DNA of 64,000 bases from Monocercomonoides exilis. Its lineage: Eukaryota > Preaxostyla > Oxymonadida > Polymastigidae. The position numbers and the translations under genes are program-made. Below are positions 55,701 through 64,000 of the stretch, piece by piece. Where the stretch lies: assembly GCA_001643675.2 (NCBI GenBank), contig LSRY02000001.1:1607501-1671500 (forward strand), given 5' to 3'. The notes under the pieces were generated by a model that saw only the letters and a list, made by a program, of their open reading frames with translations, did not search any database and was not told the DNA's origin. The first letter of the stretch is position 1. Each line of letters begins with the position of its first letter.

Positions 55701-56149
55701 TTTGTTTCAAGTGCAAACGTGGTACCAATGGTATTTCTCGTATGAGTGAAGCTCATCTTTAAAATATCATCTCTTAAATAATCAACCACTTTTTCCTTTG
55801 CTTTTTCATCGTATGATGTAAAACTCAACAAATGTCGTCGAAGTGTCATTACTTGATAATTTCCAAACTCTGCAGATGTTTGATTTCGCAATTGCTTGAG
55901 AAGTTCCTTCTCTGTTTGAGTTTCAGCATCTGGGCTTTTAATCTGCTCATTCAAAATGCTGTAATAAAAATAGTCCTGTGAAAGAGGAGTGAGTTGCTTA
56001 ATCGCATTAATTCGCTGCTCTTCATTTGTTGCAAACACAAATGATTCCAGAAAACGAGTTTTTGCAGTATCAGACATGCTCAAAATCGTTCTCAATTCGA
56101 TCAATCCCATACTATAAAACATGAAAACATAAATTTGGTATAAATCCAT
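46793..56149 (-). CDS. Giant conserved-looking protein, 3118 residues, function unknown
   Basis: A single uninterrupted exon. The start is at ATG 56149, with an alternative in-frame ATG at 56113 (MGLIELRTIL). No signal peptide or membrane segment is evident, so it is probably cytosolic. The first 450 residues are helical and rich in Leu/Lys/Glu. Much of the middle is beta-rich (for example FEVGVYVDREALTPNSTTKV, VDYHVSSEGLRSLDVLVEG, FSVTVKAFSTSQLTSYLYFP), reminiscent of arrays of macroglobulin- or Ig-like sandwiches. No thioester motif (GCGEQ) is seen. Structured segments such as PWNAFYADYAEYLLNGW, WSYALLHREPVWAIRDYL and LSYYLVLQDRIEEAQRLF alternate with poly-Ser, poly-Glu and Lys-rich inserts. 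It resembles large uncharacterised protist proteins; I cannot name it. Confidence 0.8.
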   Translation of the reverse strand: MDLYQIYVFMFYSMGLIELRTILSMSDTAKTRFLESFVFATNEEQRINAIKQLTPLSQDYFYYSILNEQIKSPDAETQTEKELLKQLRNQTSAEFGNYQVMTLRRHLLSFTSYDEKAKEKVVDYLRDDILKMSFTHTRNTIGTTFALETKDKPPTFLEQEIVSFKANCKQFMNSNTFFSYITSEGLWDIMSMKQSKTELLKMLSIMPNCSHPKTVDIVDSFLSLNGRFSDITKKLTLDQLEEIERRHSEVLKENSFVEALVEAMRPTSEILFENDQKAQEEYYEKLWELSQRLTSFNNQTKIALMGMCLLFDWKRGAPSKEKFIKYIEIPQSDLYIQTGFQKSLQGSSRLPERISRNNYVIRCVQKEVFDSNDLVRDYLTHFIMNGEDSKVFSDYISEEELRKRVLEAMLLKGDVKGIEEMNMSTSEAGFMETVRQRTELDIVETNKTTFAAEDAVELRVRVKNIEKVQMRLYELNTYACYTMEDKEIGTDIDLDGLSPVVEEELEGPVGNAGMRKELVIPLDWMTGKRGVFMVMLCGGGQASRALIRKGSLRLVSRCTVEGHAVCVLDEKNRLITNGRGCVWVDGKKYGGLSEAEEEAENAKEYKRMHGGALCESTSDAEHEGSEGNLMEEKAEETETPMKPSTPVLVGDKEEKEDESSEVSESQSKEPAEKKNNLLQEGEILIPYTTESVQNNGSDGNGVRKTILLSDGCRPIPFCVRWPFVHRREEYQFEVGVYVDREALTPNSTTKVLLHPSLKCNGVSASVTLVENVAVTFTSFDRQNIPITTHAGEVTFSDTADSVVDYHVSSEGLRSLDVLVEGKIRIASDLERVVTVSSKRHVVVESAGSTNNIVSGSIRHDLKRGFVVSLYGLTGEPVPNQMCSCQFFFRAMKRSNTFTKDGVRLMSDEKGEITLGELEDVSEVNITTASGHGLDTRTLHFNIDMNRRACSTDDAENVHRVAVGLKGQQLLVSWPGVSEQNGEYIRLLLLNDRYYPQKDCTSDIMVGNDIVMLSGNLVGGDYLLYNWKTDKEMRVSIISGYDESSGADSASASSSSCSSSSSSSSSSSSSSSSLPSSPQQIGYLITGAKRLGVLSPRPILNISTVTHNENGDIVATIVGCTSLTRVHFFCNCFCPFLDAATTLNTFTSAQPKVVLFRGAKKSEFVSNKVMGTEQLYVLNRKLALPRLGNSLYPPSMVMHPVMTRVTEKKQLRLIADESMQSSTADAEDGELEKLIRLDPCGYSGKETGKVAEVEWDAYRGDAAGGGNANNLDFLARKPKIVLNRKPVDIVEEGSFCGADTGDGDGSELERMRRESEMYRAKVAVLRKEEIGKGHRMVTIVAADDERVVVKQIALDVELLKKIYEREKTDGTLAKKAEEKRNKKNKKAERLLGKTEENESESESDGDSDNDGEEDEEDIGSEIANDLRFMEPFDPNTSVVEKKSAFVLLPESIMKTAHSSSRSKMMVAENGKEDCDDEEEGHENDGDEEEEDSDDDSTVGDEKSKSSSSPLSKIDKLTRLLLNDSRTKSIKPLNLVPVSYDKSIRNKAVVHNVEKGKWAMYDSLPSLLSLLKGMASNTGFSEVGASLRVWEGLVANWGRLPDKEKIYRMGAFPCHEMFFFVKKKSPALFERVVVPLLKNKREKTLMDYLLLDTQDVALLLGYVESSRFEELNALEQILLIYQIWRCRSRGAGKTKGKKENSRDGEGEGGEGEDRDKSGWVEREKEREEDGRELIGPGICASILQRSLCESIRQNEITEHDANVLKSSFLEVARVKDKKNAKTNRRLLADTKAFEIALASGVCKKLEDTKKKRLQVKASKQEAKGKGKGKDKGKEETKEVEEEEEELDTLLQQDVEKEEKKTNQSSSSSSSISSSSSSSSSSVYSSYSSSSTSGSASYVPTVFDSYPGISGANAYEEEECAAADEELDGGGIFIPTRNERFRSMLSSQSEMLNSNLDQTLARCYEVGSSPRSDSPKKGAGLSFSMPFFGGLSSKRRASPSPPRHKAMKKIASYGMGQEDFCRYMPKAAPMSMPEPMPQPFPADVVNARQKQLPAVPRFHQVEPTKEYREAQYHNVKHANASLIPWNAFYADYAEYLLNGWGEEDEGSVSSSSSASSGIHHGKVPFLSRNITGCITTFASAAFALSLTDISLTSVEQQVEFEKHVAHALKPSASASASSSSSASEERDGDSVQKEGTNVIITPTSPILFLYKETSQVTKKAERNEKGEIIFVPIVQKDNQNTSIQLPQSASSSSSSSSSASSISISSSSSSSSSLAFCPQNIMIEQFFVDLSDPTEFDASGLDVPKRVIGSLHPRRAYKSIVVINNPTIKEQSLKVVVQIPEGSIALNKTKITETFSVTVKAFSTSQLTSYLYFPFEGTYVHYPAQVVGKNGKLLATTSKVLSKVKVDCTIRPSERKGWSYLSQDGSGEELCAFLGEGDLFSPEIKLSDMCWRFVKDKELFVRVINILRSRFVFSKDVWSYALLHREPVWAIRDYLQWNGGEKSVESPVQNNSHALSRIIPVSHTINSAIFSYDPTLFGQMNVFDYRPLINARSIRSGRQLEIPDITFNKHYLEYLDFLAHKMASGNCCVNYHSEDADDENEKDKPEPLGKSEGDEKVVPSGGFVTVSDDDKLILSYYLVLQDRIEEAQRLFDSIESGNIETIRKRVKGLLADKEDEETDTTETDSVDNSSLSNVSTTGERNVSQQDKEIDMVIQYDYMSAYFDFTRASMAASATSSSSSSSSSSSSSSTPSKPHANSWALGEEVPPLKIARSVAARYKNCPITRWKLMFDELRLQLREIDDLYERVKKRGKDGTNLKDEDEFGANDVVLDDPSRLKDEEGGEGEREREMRQKRKAEKYKLRGNEKEKKDVTLSMEVQPQRGQIVLKQKNGHLKQVKLRFFFVDVELMFSLNPFVQEVGEQFSVIKPTFELKASFAASSSASAPASASSASQSEIVASPLVAPEYTASRRKGAKLLEEITVSVPEEMRSKDMFVEAVYGNVRQTGKWFNHQMSIEVYESTGRLAVRQADNLKPLPGVYVKVFTKDGSVSSSEKAQFVKDGFTDLRGCFDYLSVNEATKASRDFVPLGQRLKKKSSLSNKKFSVLILSTTHGSDVVEVQAPAE

Positions 56150-56199
56150 TATTATTTTTATTCAAATATTTTTTAAAAAAAATATAAAAATAAAATTAA

Positions 56200-57330
56200 T
56201 TATTTTAGAATTGCTTGTGTTGTATCCACTTGCACCGATTCCTTCCCTTCAACACCTATCACAGGAGAAATAATGCACACTCCATCATCAAAAGTCGTTG
56301 CAGGAGGAAGATCATCTGGTATGGATGTTGGCACAGTTAGTGGGCTTTCAGACGAAGCAGAAAACATTACTTGATTTTTTTGAAATTCCTTTCTTGCGTC
56401 TTCGGACGCGTAATCAAGTGTGAATGTAACTAAAGCAATTTAAAATTTCATTTGAACGTTCACAAATAAAAAATGAAATTAAAAAAAAAAATAAAAAAAA
56501 TAAAAAAAATATAAAAATATAAAAATATAAAAATATAAAAATATAAAAATATAAAAATATAAAAATAAAAAATAAAAAATAAAAAATAAAAAATAAAAAA
56601 TAAAAAATAAAAAATAAAAAATAAAAAATAAAAAATAAAAAATAAAAAATAAAAAATAAAAAATAAAAAATAAAAAATAAAAAATAAAAAATAAAAAATA
56701 AAAAATAAAACGAAATTTCCAAACACAATAAAATTATAACGAACTGCTTCATAAAAAAACTCAAAATCGCTCAAAACACACCATCAACATTTACAGCAGG
56801 TGCCAAAGGAGCGGGCGCCCTTACCTGAAATGAACGCATGCCATGTGTCATAACACAGAATTTATTCCTACCATTTGCTTGAGTTGAAAACAAAATCTTT
56901 AGAAAATGTTCCGTTGCTGTAAAAATTTCAGCCATTTGCAATAATTTCAAAAATTGTGAAATATAACTGTTGCTTTCAAAAAAGAAGAAAATGCAAAACC
57001 TGGAATTCCAATTGATAAAATAACTTCTCCTTCTGTACCATCTTGTCCCATGACTTGCATAACTTTTTGGAGAAAACGTTAATATTGAGCTTAAAATACA
57101 AAGACATTCAAAACCTTGGAAAATTGCTTCAGTAGATCGTGGCATCACAGGGTTAATAAAGCCCACAAGTGCCCCCTTTTCAATTGTTACTCCTGTCCCC
57201 TCCAGTGGACGAATAAACTTTGAAAAAGAAAAGAAAAGTAAGAATTTCACATGACAATTGAATGACAAAAAATAAAAATGAATCACACTTCATCCGTGTT
57301 ATTATGAATTCTAAATATAACGTTTGACAT
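56200..57330 (-). CDS. Unknown 190-residue protein (5 exons, inferred)
   Basis: Exons on the minus strand are 57289-57330, 57115-57217, 57000-57062, 56782-56916 and 56200-56429. The donors read GTGTGA, GTTTTG, GTTTTG and GTGTGT, all weaker than elsewhere in the window; the acceptors end in AAAG, AAAAAG, ACAG and TTTAG. The sum is 573 bases in one frame. The protein begins MSNVIFRIHNNTDEFIRPLE and continues GVTIEKGALVGFINPVMPRS, GQDGTEGEVILSIGIP, FTLDYASEDARKEFQKNQ and ends QVDTTQAILK. The last intron (about 350 bases) contains a long A/T microsatellite. An alternative donor at 56871 would remove 30 residues from exon 4. No family recognised. Its stop lies only 51 bases upstream of the start of the giant gene, with which it is co-oriented. 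Confidence 0.6.
56481..56708. repeat. (TAAAAA)n / (ATAAAAAT)n microsatellite
   Basis: Over 220 bases of near-perfect A/T hexa- to octanucleotide repeats, located inside the last intron of the 190-residue gene. Confidence 0.9.
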
Positions 57331-57959
57331 TTTCAAAAGAGGAGAAGAGCTGAGCAAAAACTTTGCGTACAAAAGGCTCGATTTTCAAATCATTAGTAAA
57401 AATAGTTTTTAAATGGGATGCTTCTGAAAAGAGTAATTATAAAATAACTGGATGATCAAAAAATTTGTTTAACAATTATAGAAGCTTAGCGTTTAGTCAC
57501 AAGAAAGGGCAAAAAAAAGTTTCTTGAGCGAAATGAAAGAATAAGAAAAATAGTTCAAAAAACATCGAAACAACAATAATCGAAAACTCGAAATGCCTCC
57601 AAAACTATTTGTTAATTTCACCTTGGAAAATAATAAACTTTAAGTCAACAAACCAGCAAGATGCAAAATTATTTAGGTTCAAAAAAAATTTTAAAAAAAC
57701 ATCATAATTGAGAGGCATCCAAAAAATAAAAAAATAAAAGATAATAAACTACAAAATCGGTTGAAAACTTCTGTTTTTCCATCAGAAATATTTGTTGGAA
57801 GAAGAAAGTCATCACAAAAAGAAGGAAAAGTAATTAATTTTTTTGAATTTATCTTTATTTGACTGCAAAAAAAAAAAGGGATGACTGTTAATTCTTTGGT
57901 GCTTCCTCAATGAGGCATAACTGGTGGTGACATTCGGCTCAGAGAATTCTATCAAAATA

Positions 57960-58011
<52 letters not shown>

Positions 58012-58305
58012 AGAATAGAAAGAATAAATGACAATAAAAGTTATAAAAAAAAAATAAATATTAAAAAAGAGAATCAATTGTTAAATAAATAAATAAATAA
58101 ATAAATAAAATAATAAAAAAATATAAAAAATCAAATTCATTTCCACGCATATTTATATGATGATTAACAAATAAAAGCATTTCAACATTTTCATTTCAAT
58201 CAAAAATTTTCATTCATTTTTGAAAAATAAAAAATAAAAAATGATCAACATATTAATCTGTATCACAATTTCATATAAAATCCATAGAAGACTCTTCAGT
58301 CACAA
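57331..58305. other. AT-rich spacer, no gene seen
   Basis: About 975 bases between the 190-residue gene start and the stop of the serine-rich gene. It contains a 49-base A run and an (AATA)n tract near 58085; no gene is seen. Confidence 0.55.
57961..58009 (+). repeat. 49-base poly(A) tract
   Basis: An uninterrupted A run in the spacer. No retroelement signature is adjacent. Confidence 0.85.
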
Positions 58306-61300
58306 TCATACTGATGATACACGATGGAATCCCTTTGGCAATGGCTGATTGCTTCCTGCATTCAGACGCCGATTGGCTTCGCTATCAGAAGAAGAGGGAG
58401 AAGAAGAAGATGATGAAGAAGAAGGAGAAGAGGAAGAGGAAGAAGAAGATGTTGTTGCTGATGATGATGAAGGAGGACGAGGAGGTCTTTGAGAAGGAGA
58501 AGAAGAACCAGATGACTTATAAGAAGAAGAAGAAGAATAACTCCCTGAATTCTTTCTCTCACCTCCTCTTCCACTTCCTCCTCCTCTGGAAGGCGATTGT
58601 GCACGCGTATACACCTGTGCATTAGCAGCAGCTGATTGCGAGCGATAGAGCGAAGGAAAAGCAACAGGTTTTATTCCCACAAGAAGAGCTTCGCTTTCTG
58701 CATCCAACGAAGAAGCTGTGAGTGGAGGAGATAGACCGCCTGTGGAGGAGTGAGAGGATGAGAGAGTGGAAGAGAGAGAAGAAAGAGAAGGGCTTTTGGA
58801 AAGAGAAGAAGAAGAGGAGGAAGAAGAAGAGGATGAGGAAGAAGAAGAAGTTCTTCTTCTTCCAGGTGATGTTATTGAATTCTTTCTGTTTGAACTTAAA
58901 TTAGCATTGTTTGTCTTATTATTATTATTGCTAATGCTGCTTTTTCTCTCTCTTTCAGCTGAAATTGATCTAACTGAGCTTCTTCTCATTGAAGAAGAAG
59001 CGGAGAAGGAAGAAGAAGAAGAAGAAGAAGTTGGCGTTGCTCTTTCTCTTTCTCTTCCTCTCTCTCTTGATGCAACACTCGAAGCAGAAGAAGGACGAGA
59101 AAGAGAAGATTTATTAGAAGAAGAAGAAGAAGAAGAGGAAGAAGAAGAATTAAGGTTGGCATAAGATGTATTAGGTGATTGATGGGGTGTTGGTGTTCTT
59201 GCCAGAGGAGCAAAAGAAGAAGAAGAGGAAGAGGAAGAGGAAGAAGAAGTTAAGCTATTTCTTCTTGGAGATTGACTTCTTTGTGGATAATTACTTGATT
59301 TATATGAAGAAGAAGAAGAAGAAGAAGAAGATGATGATGATGATTTTTCATTCTTCTTCATCATCTTTTGTTTGTTTTCTCTCTCTCTTGTCATCTTCTG
59401 CTCATCCAATATAAGCGCTCTTAGTTCAGATGGCATATCCGAATCTTCATTCATTTCTTTCTCTTTCTCTTTCTCTTCTTCTTCTCTTCTTTCTTCTTTC
59501 TCGTTGTTTTTCTTGTTATTTGAAGAAGAAGAAGAAGAAGAAGAAGAAGAAGAAGAACTTCCATATCTTGAAGCAGAAGCCGATCTCTTTTTGAGAGAAG
59601 GCGAATGAAGCAACGAATATGACCCGCTCTTCCTCAAACTCGGCTCTTTCATCAAAATTCTGTTGATTTCTTCGTTTTCTCCTTCTCTGACTCTCAAATC
59701 TTTGTTATTATTATTATTATTAATCTCTTTGTTCCTCTTTTCCCCTCCTTCTCCTTCTCTTTCTCCTTCTCTTTCTCCTTCTCTTCCTCTCTTAAACGAA
59801 GGAGGAAGAGGAATCGTATGTGGTTTGAACGTGCATCCTTCTAAATCAATGTCCTTTGTCTCGTTTTGCCTCTGTTTTCGCCATTCTTCTCTTTGTTCGA
59901 TGAAATCTCTGCCCTTTCGGTAGAGATAGTCAGGAGAAGGAGAACGGGAATGAGAGCGAGAACGAAGAGAAGAAGAAGAAGAAGAAGAAGAAGAAGAAGA
60001 AGAAGAAGAAGAAGAAGAAGAAGAAGAAGAAGAAGAAGAGGAGGAGGAGGAGGAGGAGGAGGAAGAAGAAGGGAAAGAAGGAGAAGAAGAACGAAGGGAG
60101 TTTAAAGAAGGAGAAGGAGAACGACGAGAAGAAGAAGAAGAAGAAGATGATGATGATGATGAAGGAGTATGAAATTCATAAGAAGACATATTTTTGGGTG
60201 TTGGATGAGAAAGAGGAACACGAGAAGAAGAAGAAGAAGAATTATGTTTCATTGAAGAATTAAATGAAGAATCTAAAGAAGAACGTGAAGAATAACTAGA
60301 AGCAGAAGAAGGACGTGAAAGTCGTTTGCGATTGGAAGAAGAAGAAGAAGAGGAGGAGGAAGAAGAAGAATATGAAGGTGTAATCATCTTTCCAACAGTA
60401 TCACACAAACGAGAAATATGACGAGAAGAAGAAGAAGAAGAAGAAGCAGAAGAAGAAGATGATGAAGAAGATGATGAATTTGTAGCAAAAGAAGGAGAAA
60501 CAGGGCGAGTAAGCTTCAATCCGTACTTTTCTCTTCTTTTTGCAGCAGCAACAGAAGAAGAAGAAGAAGAAGAAGAACTATCAAAGTTGTTTGAGGTTCG
60601 ATTTATTCTTCCTGCTGAAAGAGATCTAACAGGTGTTCTTTGAGAAGAAGAAGAAGAAGCGCTAATACTTCGGCTTCTTTCTCTTCCTCTTTCGTTTTCT
60701 CTTTCTCTTTCTCTTCCTCTTCCTCTTTTACTGTCATCATTATGATAAGAAGGCACTCCAAATTTTCCTGTTGTTTTTCCCTGGCTTTTATTTGAGCTCA
60801 AAGAAATTGGCTTTTTCTGATTAAAATTTGAAGAAGAAGAAGAAGTTTTTTTATCTTTTTTTCCTTCTTCTTCATCATCGTCTTTCTCTATCTCTGCTAG
60901 TCTGCGTGTGATGTCCTTCTCAAAATCTGAGTCTTCTGATTCTTCTCTTTCTCCTTCGTTTTCTCTTTTCTCTTTATTCTTTTTCTCTTTTCCTTCTTCT
61001 TCCTTCTTTTCCTTTTTTTCTTCATCGTTTTCTTCTTCTTCTTCTTCTTCTTCTTCTTCCTTCTCTTCATCCCATTTCCCATGCACTGTGGTTGTAGACG
61101 ACGCATTCTTCAATGCAGGCGCAGACAAATCAAACGGAACAGGAGAAGTTAAACGAAAAGAAGAAGAAGAAGAAGAAGAAGAATTAAAAGAAGAAGAAGA
61201 AGAGGAAGAGGAGGAAGAAGATGAAGGAGTCAAACACAAAGAAATAGAAAGCGATCCATTGTTCATTTCTTCTTCTCCTTCTTCTTCTTTTTTATTCACA

Positions 61301-61549
61301 TTTTTATTTCTATGTGAAGTTTTGCCTGCAAATGAAGAAGAAGAAGAAGAAGAAGAAGAGCCAAAGGAAGGAGAAAAAGGGAGTTTGGGAGAAGGCACAC
61401 AAGAAGCATGAGAGTGTCTGGAAGGAGAATGAGGTGAAGCCGCAACAATAGACTGGGCGAGCAGTGAGGAAGAAGGGAGCGATGGAAAAGTTTTGATTTT
61501 GGTGAATTCTGTGGGGTGGGTGGGGCGATAGAGAGAAGATGAAGGAGAA

Positions 61550-61580
<31 letters not shown>

Positions 61581-61863
61581 TAGAAGACAAAGAAGAAGAA
61601 GCAGAAGGGCTGAGAACATACGAAGAAGTTAAGGAAAGAGGAGAAGTTGGAGGCAGCGAAACAGAAAGAGAAGAAGGGGTTTGAACAGGCTGAGGCGAAA
61701 GGGGGATTTTTGGGATGGAAAAAGGAGGGTTTCCTAAGCGCTGTTTGGGAGAAGAGAGGAAGTTGTTCTTCTCAAAGAGAGGGCGGCCGCCGATGAAGGT
61801 GGTGTGGAAGGTGCAGCTCTGAGGGAAAAAAAATGAGAGAGAGAGAGAGAGAGATAGATAGAT

Positions 61864-61901
<38 letters not shown>

Positions 61902-61973
61902 ATAAATAAATAGATAAATAGATAAATAGATAGATAAATAGATAGATAAATAGATAGATAAATAGATAGATAA

Positions 61974-62066
<93 letters not shown>

Positions 62067-62769
62067 GAAAGAGAAATAATAAAAAGAGAAGAGAGAAAGA
62101 AATATATAAATAAAGATTTATATGGAAAAAAAAATGAAAAATGTTGAAAAATAAATAAAGTTAAGATTTGTTTATGATTTCACAATAAATTGAATATCAC
62201 CCAAAAATAAAAGAAAAATAAAAGAAAAAATAGAAAATATTTAAAAATACACATAGACAAAATTCATTTTCATAACAAACCGCCAAATAAACCAACTCCT
62301 TTTCCTCTTCGTCTAGGTCATCCCACACAATCATATCTGCCTCTTCTCCTTCTTCTCCTTCCTCCGCAAACTCCGCTCGTGACTTCGAAATATTCCGCGT
62401 CTCGCCCGTTTTCCCTTTCTTCCCATTAGAAATGCTGCTGTTTTGTGTCATTTTCATCCCTCCATTCTTCATTCTCTCCATCTCTCTTCTTTTTCTCTCC
62501 TTCGCTCTTCTTGCCGCTATATTCGTCCTCACAAAGTCATAAAACAACCTTTCATTCGCTGATACCCCTCCATTTTCTCCTCCTCTTTCTCCTCCTCCTC
62601 CCTCTTTCTCTTTCCCTTTTCCCTTGACTGTCCTTCTGAACCCTTCCTCAATCGCCTTCAGCGCCTTTTCCCGCTTCTTCTGCCGCTCTTCCTCTTGCTC
62701 TTTGCCCAGACGCTTCAGGCGATCTTCAATTAGCTCATTCTAATTGTGAATATACGTGTGTGTTCGGTG

Positions 62770-62834
<65 letters not shown>

Positions 62835-63982
62835 GAATTAAATAAAATAATAACAGAAATATAAAATAGTGTTTTTTCATAATAGAAAAAAAAAATTTTT
62901 TTTTTTAAGGAAATAAGCAGATGCTTCATGAAATAATTCGTTCTGGTTAAAAACTTTTCTCCCAATGGTTCATACAAAATGCACAAAAATTTAACAGAAC
63001 CGCACAATTTCTCATATTGTCCAGTCATTCAAACCTTTCTCCCTGATGCAAGCATTTTTGTTTCTTCTCCAAGCTGTGGGGCAAACGGGAGAGCCTCTTT
63101 CATTTTCTCTTCTTCTTCTTTTTTCAGTCGCTCTTTCTCTTCCAAATGCTCCTTGTCCCATTGGACAAGCATTTCATATGATCTTCTCAAAGATGCTGAT
63201 TTTGGACTGATTTCCGGTCGAGATCGATATTTTTGACTCTCCTTTGCTTCTTTATCCTCCTCTAAAGCCGTTAATTCCTTTTTGCGCTGAATCAGAAAGC
63301 GCTTATTGCGCTCTTCAAATGTTTCATTTGGATCAATAAAATTGAGTGACTTTGGATTAAGTTCTGGTCTATCTTTCAGTTCATTGGTTTCTTTCTCTTG
63401 TAATTCCTGCATCATTTTCTCCTTTAATTCTTGAGCCTCTTTTCCAGCTTTTAAAAGACGATCATACACAGGTTCATTTGATTTACGATTGTGAGACTCT
63501 TGATTAATTTGAGGAGAAAACAAGCATTCTGCAGGTGCATATGGTGAAGAAAAAGATTCGCTGTATGGAGATTTTGTAACGCGAAAAGGTTTATAGTATG
63601 AAGGAAATGTGGTCTTCGTTATTTTTGATTCTAAAGAATCGTTTAAAGAATAGCTTGTTTGATCCATTGAAGAATCTTGTTGAAGCTGTATTTCGTTATC
63701 CGTATTTTCCTTCGGGCTTTCTTCGTTGTTGAGATTGCTTTGTATCTCTTCCTGACTGTGTGACGAATTCTTTTCCTGCTGTGATTCTTCACGCTCTTGA
63801 GCAATTGTTGGAATTGGATTTTCTGCATTTCGAGAAGGTTGTATCGGATATTTTCCTTGTGAAGAGTAAAAGAAATTGTCTGTTGGCTTTGTCCTGTCTT
63901 CCTCTTTCGATTCACTGATAGTTGATGATTCGCTCTTTAATTGTGCTTGTTCGTCTAAATTTTGTTTCTCATTCTCTTGCAT
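58306..63982 (-). CDS. 1639-residue serine-rich coiled-coil protein with CTF-x-P motifs (3 exons)
   Basis: Exons on the minus strand are 63035-63982, 62281-62739 and 58306-61818; the donors are GTTTGA and GTTTGT, the acceptors ATTAG and CTCAG, and all junctions are phase 0, giving 1640 codons. The start ATG at 63982 gives MQENEKQNLDEQAQ. The first third is Glu/Lys-rich coiled coil. Short motifs recur: RPELNPKS and RPEISPKS, LPFAPQL, SCTFHTTF, GCTFKPHTI. Spacing such as ERNKRFLIQRKKEL and RDFIEQREEWRKQRQNETKD before CTF-x-P is typical of protist cytoskeletal or flagellar scaffold proteins (an analogy, not a named family). The last exon is dominated by poly-Ser tracts. It ends GFHRVSSV. Joining the three pieces into one gene rests on phase and on the shared motif style. 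Confidence 0.7.
60000..60066 (-). repeat. Poly-Ser coding microsatellite in serine-rich gene
   Basis: GAA/GAG triplets on the plus strand, that is TTC/CTC blocks read as TCT and TCC serine codons on the minus strand. It forms the longest of more than a dozen such tracts in this exon. Confidence 0.75.
61836..62066. repeat. Compound (GA)n (GATA)n (GATAAATA)n (GAAA)n microsatellite
   Basis: About 230 bases of tetranucleotide and dinucleotide repeats inside intron 2 of the serine-rich gene, immediately upstream of its splice acceptor. Confidence 0.9.
62771..62833. repeat. (TA)n followed by poly(A)
   Basis: A simple repeat in intron 1 of the serine-rich gene. Confidence 0.88.
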
Positions 63983-64000
63983 ATTTATTACTGGTTCTGA

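Noticed and set aside
46793-56149. Alpha-2-macroglobulin protease inhibitor
   Set aside because: No signal peptide and no thioester motif; the beta-rich segments alone are too weak for this name.
1-64000. tRNA, rRNA genes and CRISPR arrays
   Set aside because: No tRNA box pair (T-loop GGTTCGA-type sequence with matching A box), no rRNA-like stretch and no spaced direct repeats were found on either strand by eye.

Overview
ORGANISM. This is nuclear DNA of a protist with the standard genetic code, AT-rich spacers, GC-richer coding regions and many short introns (mostly 47-85 bases, with 5' sites of the form GTTTG or GTATG). The best fit is a preaxostylan metamonad, probably an oxymonad such as Monocercomonoides or Blattamonas. 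The main evidence is a 3003-residue surface protein with beta-helix cassettes, one membrane segment and a degenerate kinase-like tail, a design known from that group. Long serine tracts inside otherwise conserved housekeeping proteins fit too. This assignment is an inference from gene content.

LAYOUT. 0-4.2 kb: a truncated unknown gene, calreticulin (3 exons) and a secreted LysM plus NlpC/P60-like peptidoglycan hydrolase that looks acquired from bacteria. 4.8-6.4 kb: a decayed pogo/Tigger-type transposase. 6.7-19 kb: ribosomal protein eS8, a Rho GEF, a NUDX14-like Nudix hydrolase, ribosomal protein eS10 and a type III beta phosphatidylinositol 4-kinase. 19.7-27.6 kb: a transposon island with two identical 450-bp MITEs (one nested in a second dead transposase), a 232-bp-armed foldback, and a 2446-bp element with 188-bp terminal inverted repeats, an 8-bp target duplication and a captured fragment of a surface-protein gene. 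28-34.6 kb: casein kinase 2 beta, SPT5 (5 exons) and a CCDC174-like protein. 35.3-44.4 kb: the giant surface pseudokinase. 46.8-56.1 kb: a single-exon 3118-residue protein on the minus strand. 56.2-57.3 kb: a 190-residue unknown gene in five exons. 58.3-64 kb: a 1639-residue serine-rich protein in three exons.

FUNCTION. The genes do not form a pathway. They are single-copy housekeeping genes (translation, transcription elongation, ER folding, phosphoinositide and Rho signalling, sugar-nucleotide turnover) interleaved with lineage-specific surface and low-complexity proteins. The exon models for calreticulin, eS8, NUDX14, eS10, CK2 beta, SPT5, the CCDC174-like gene, the 190-residue gene and the 1639-residue gene were built by eye, and each keeps frame through all its junctions. 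The most notable observations are the gene-capturing element, the putative laterally acquired peptidoglycan hydrolase and the serine microsatellites that split the PI4-kinase domain.
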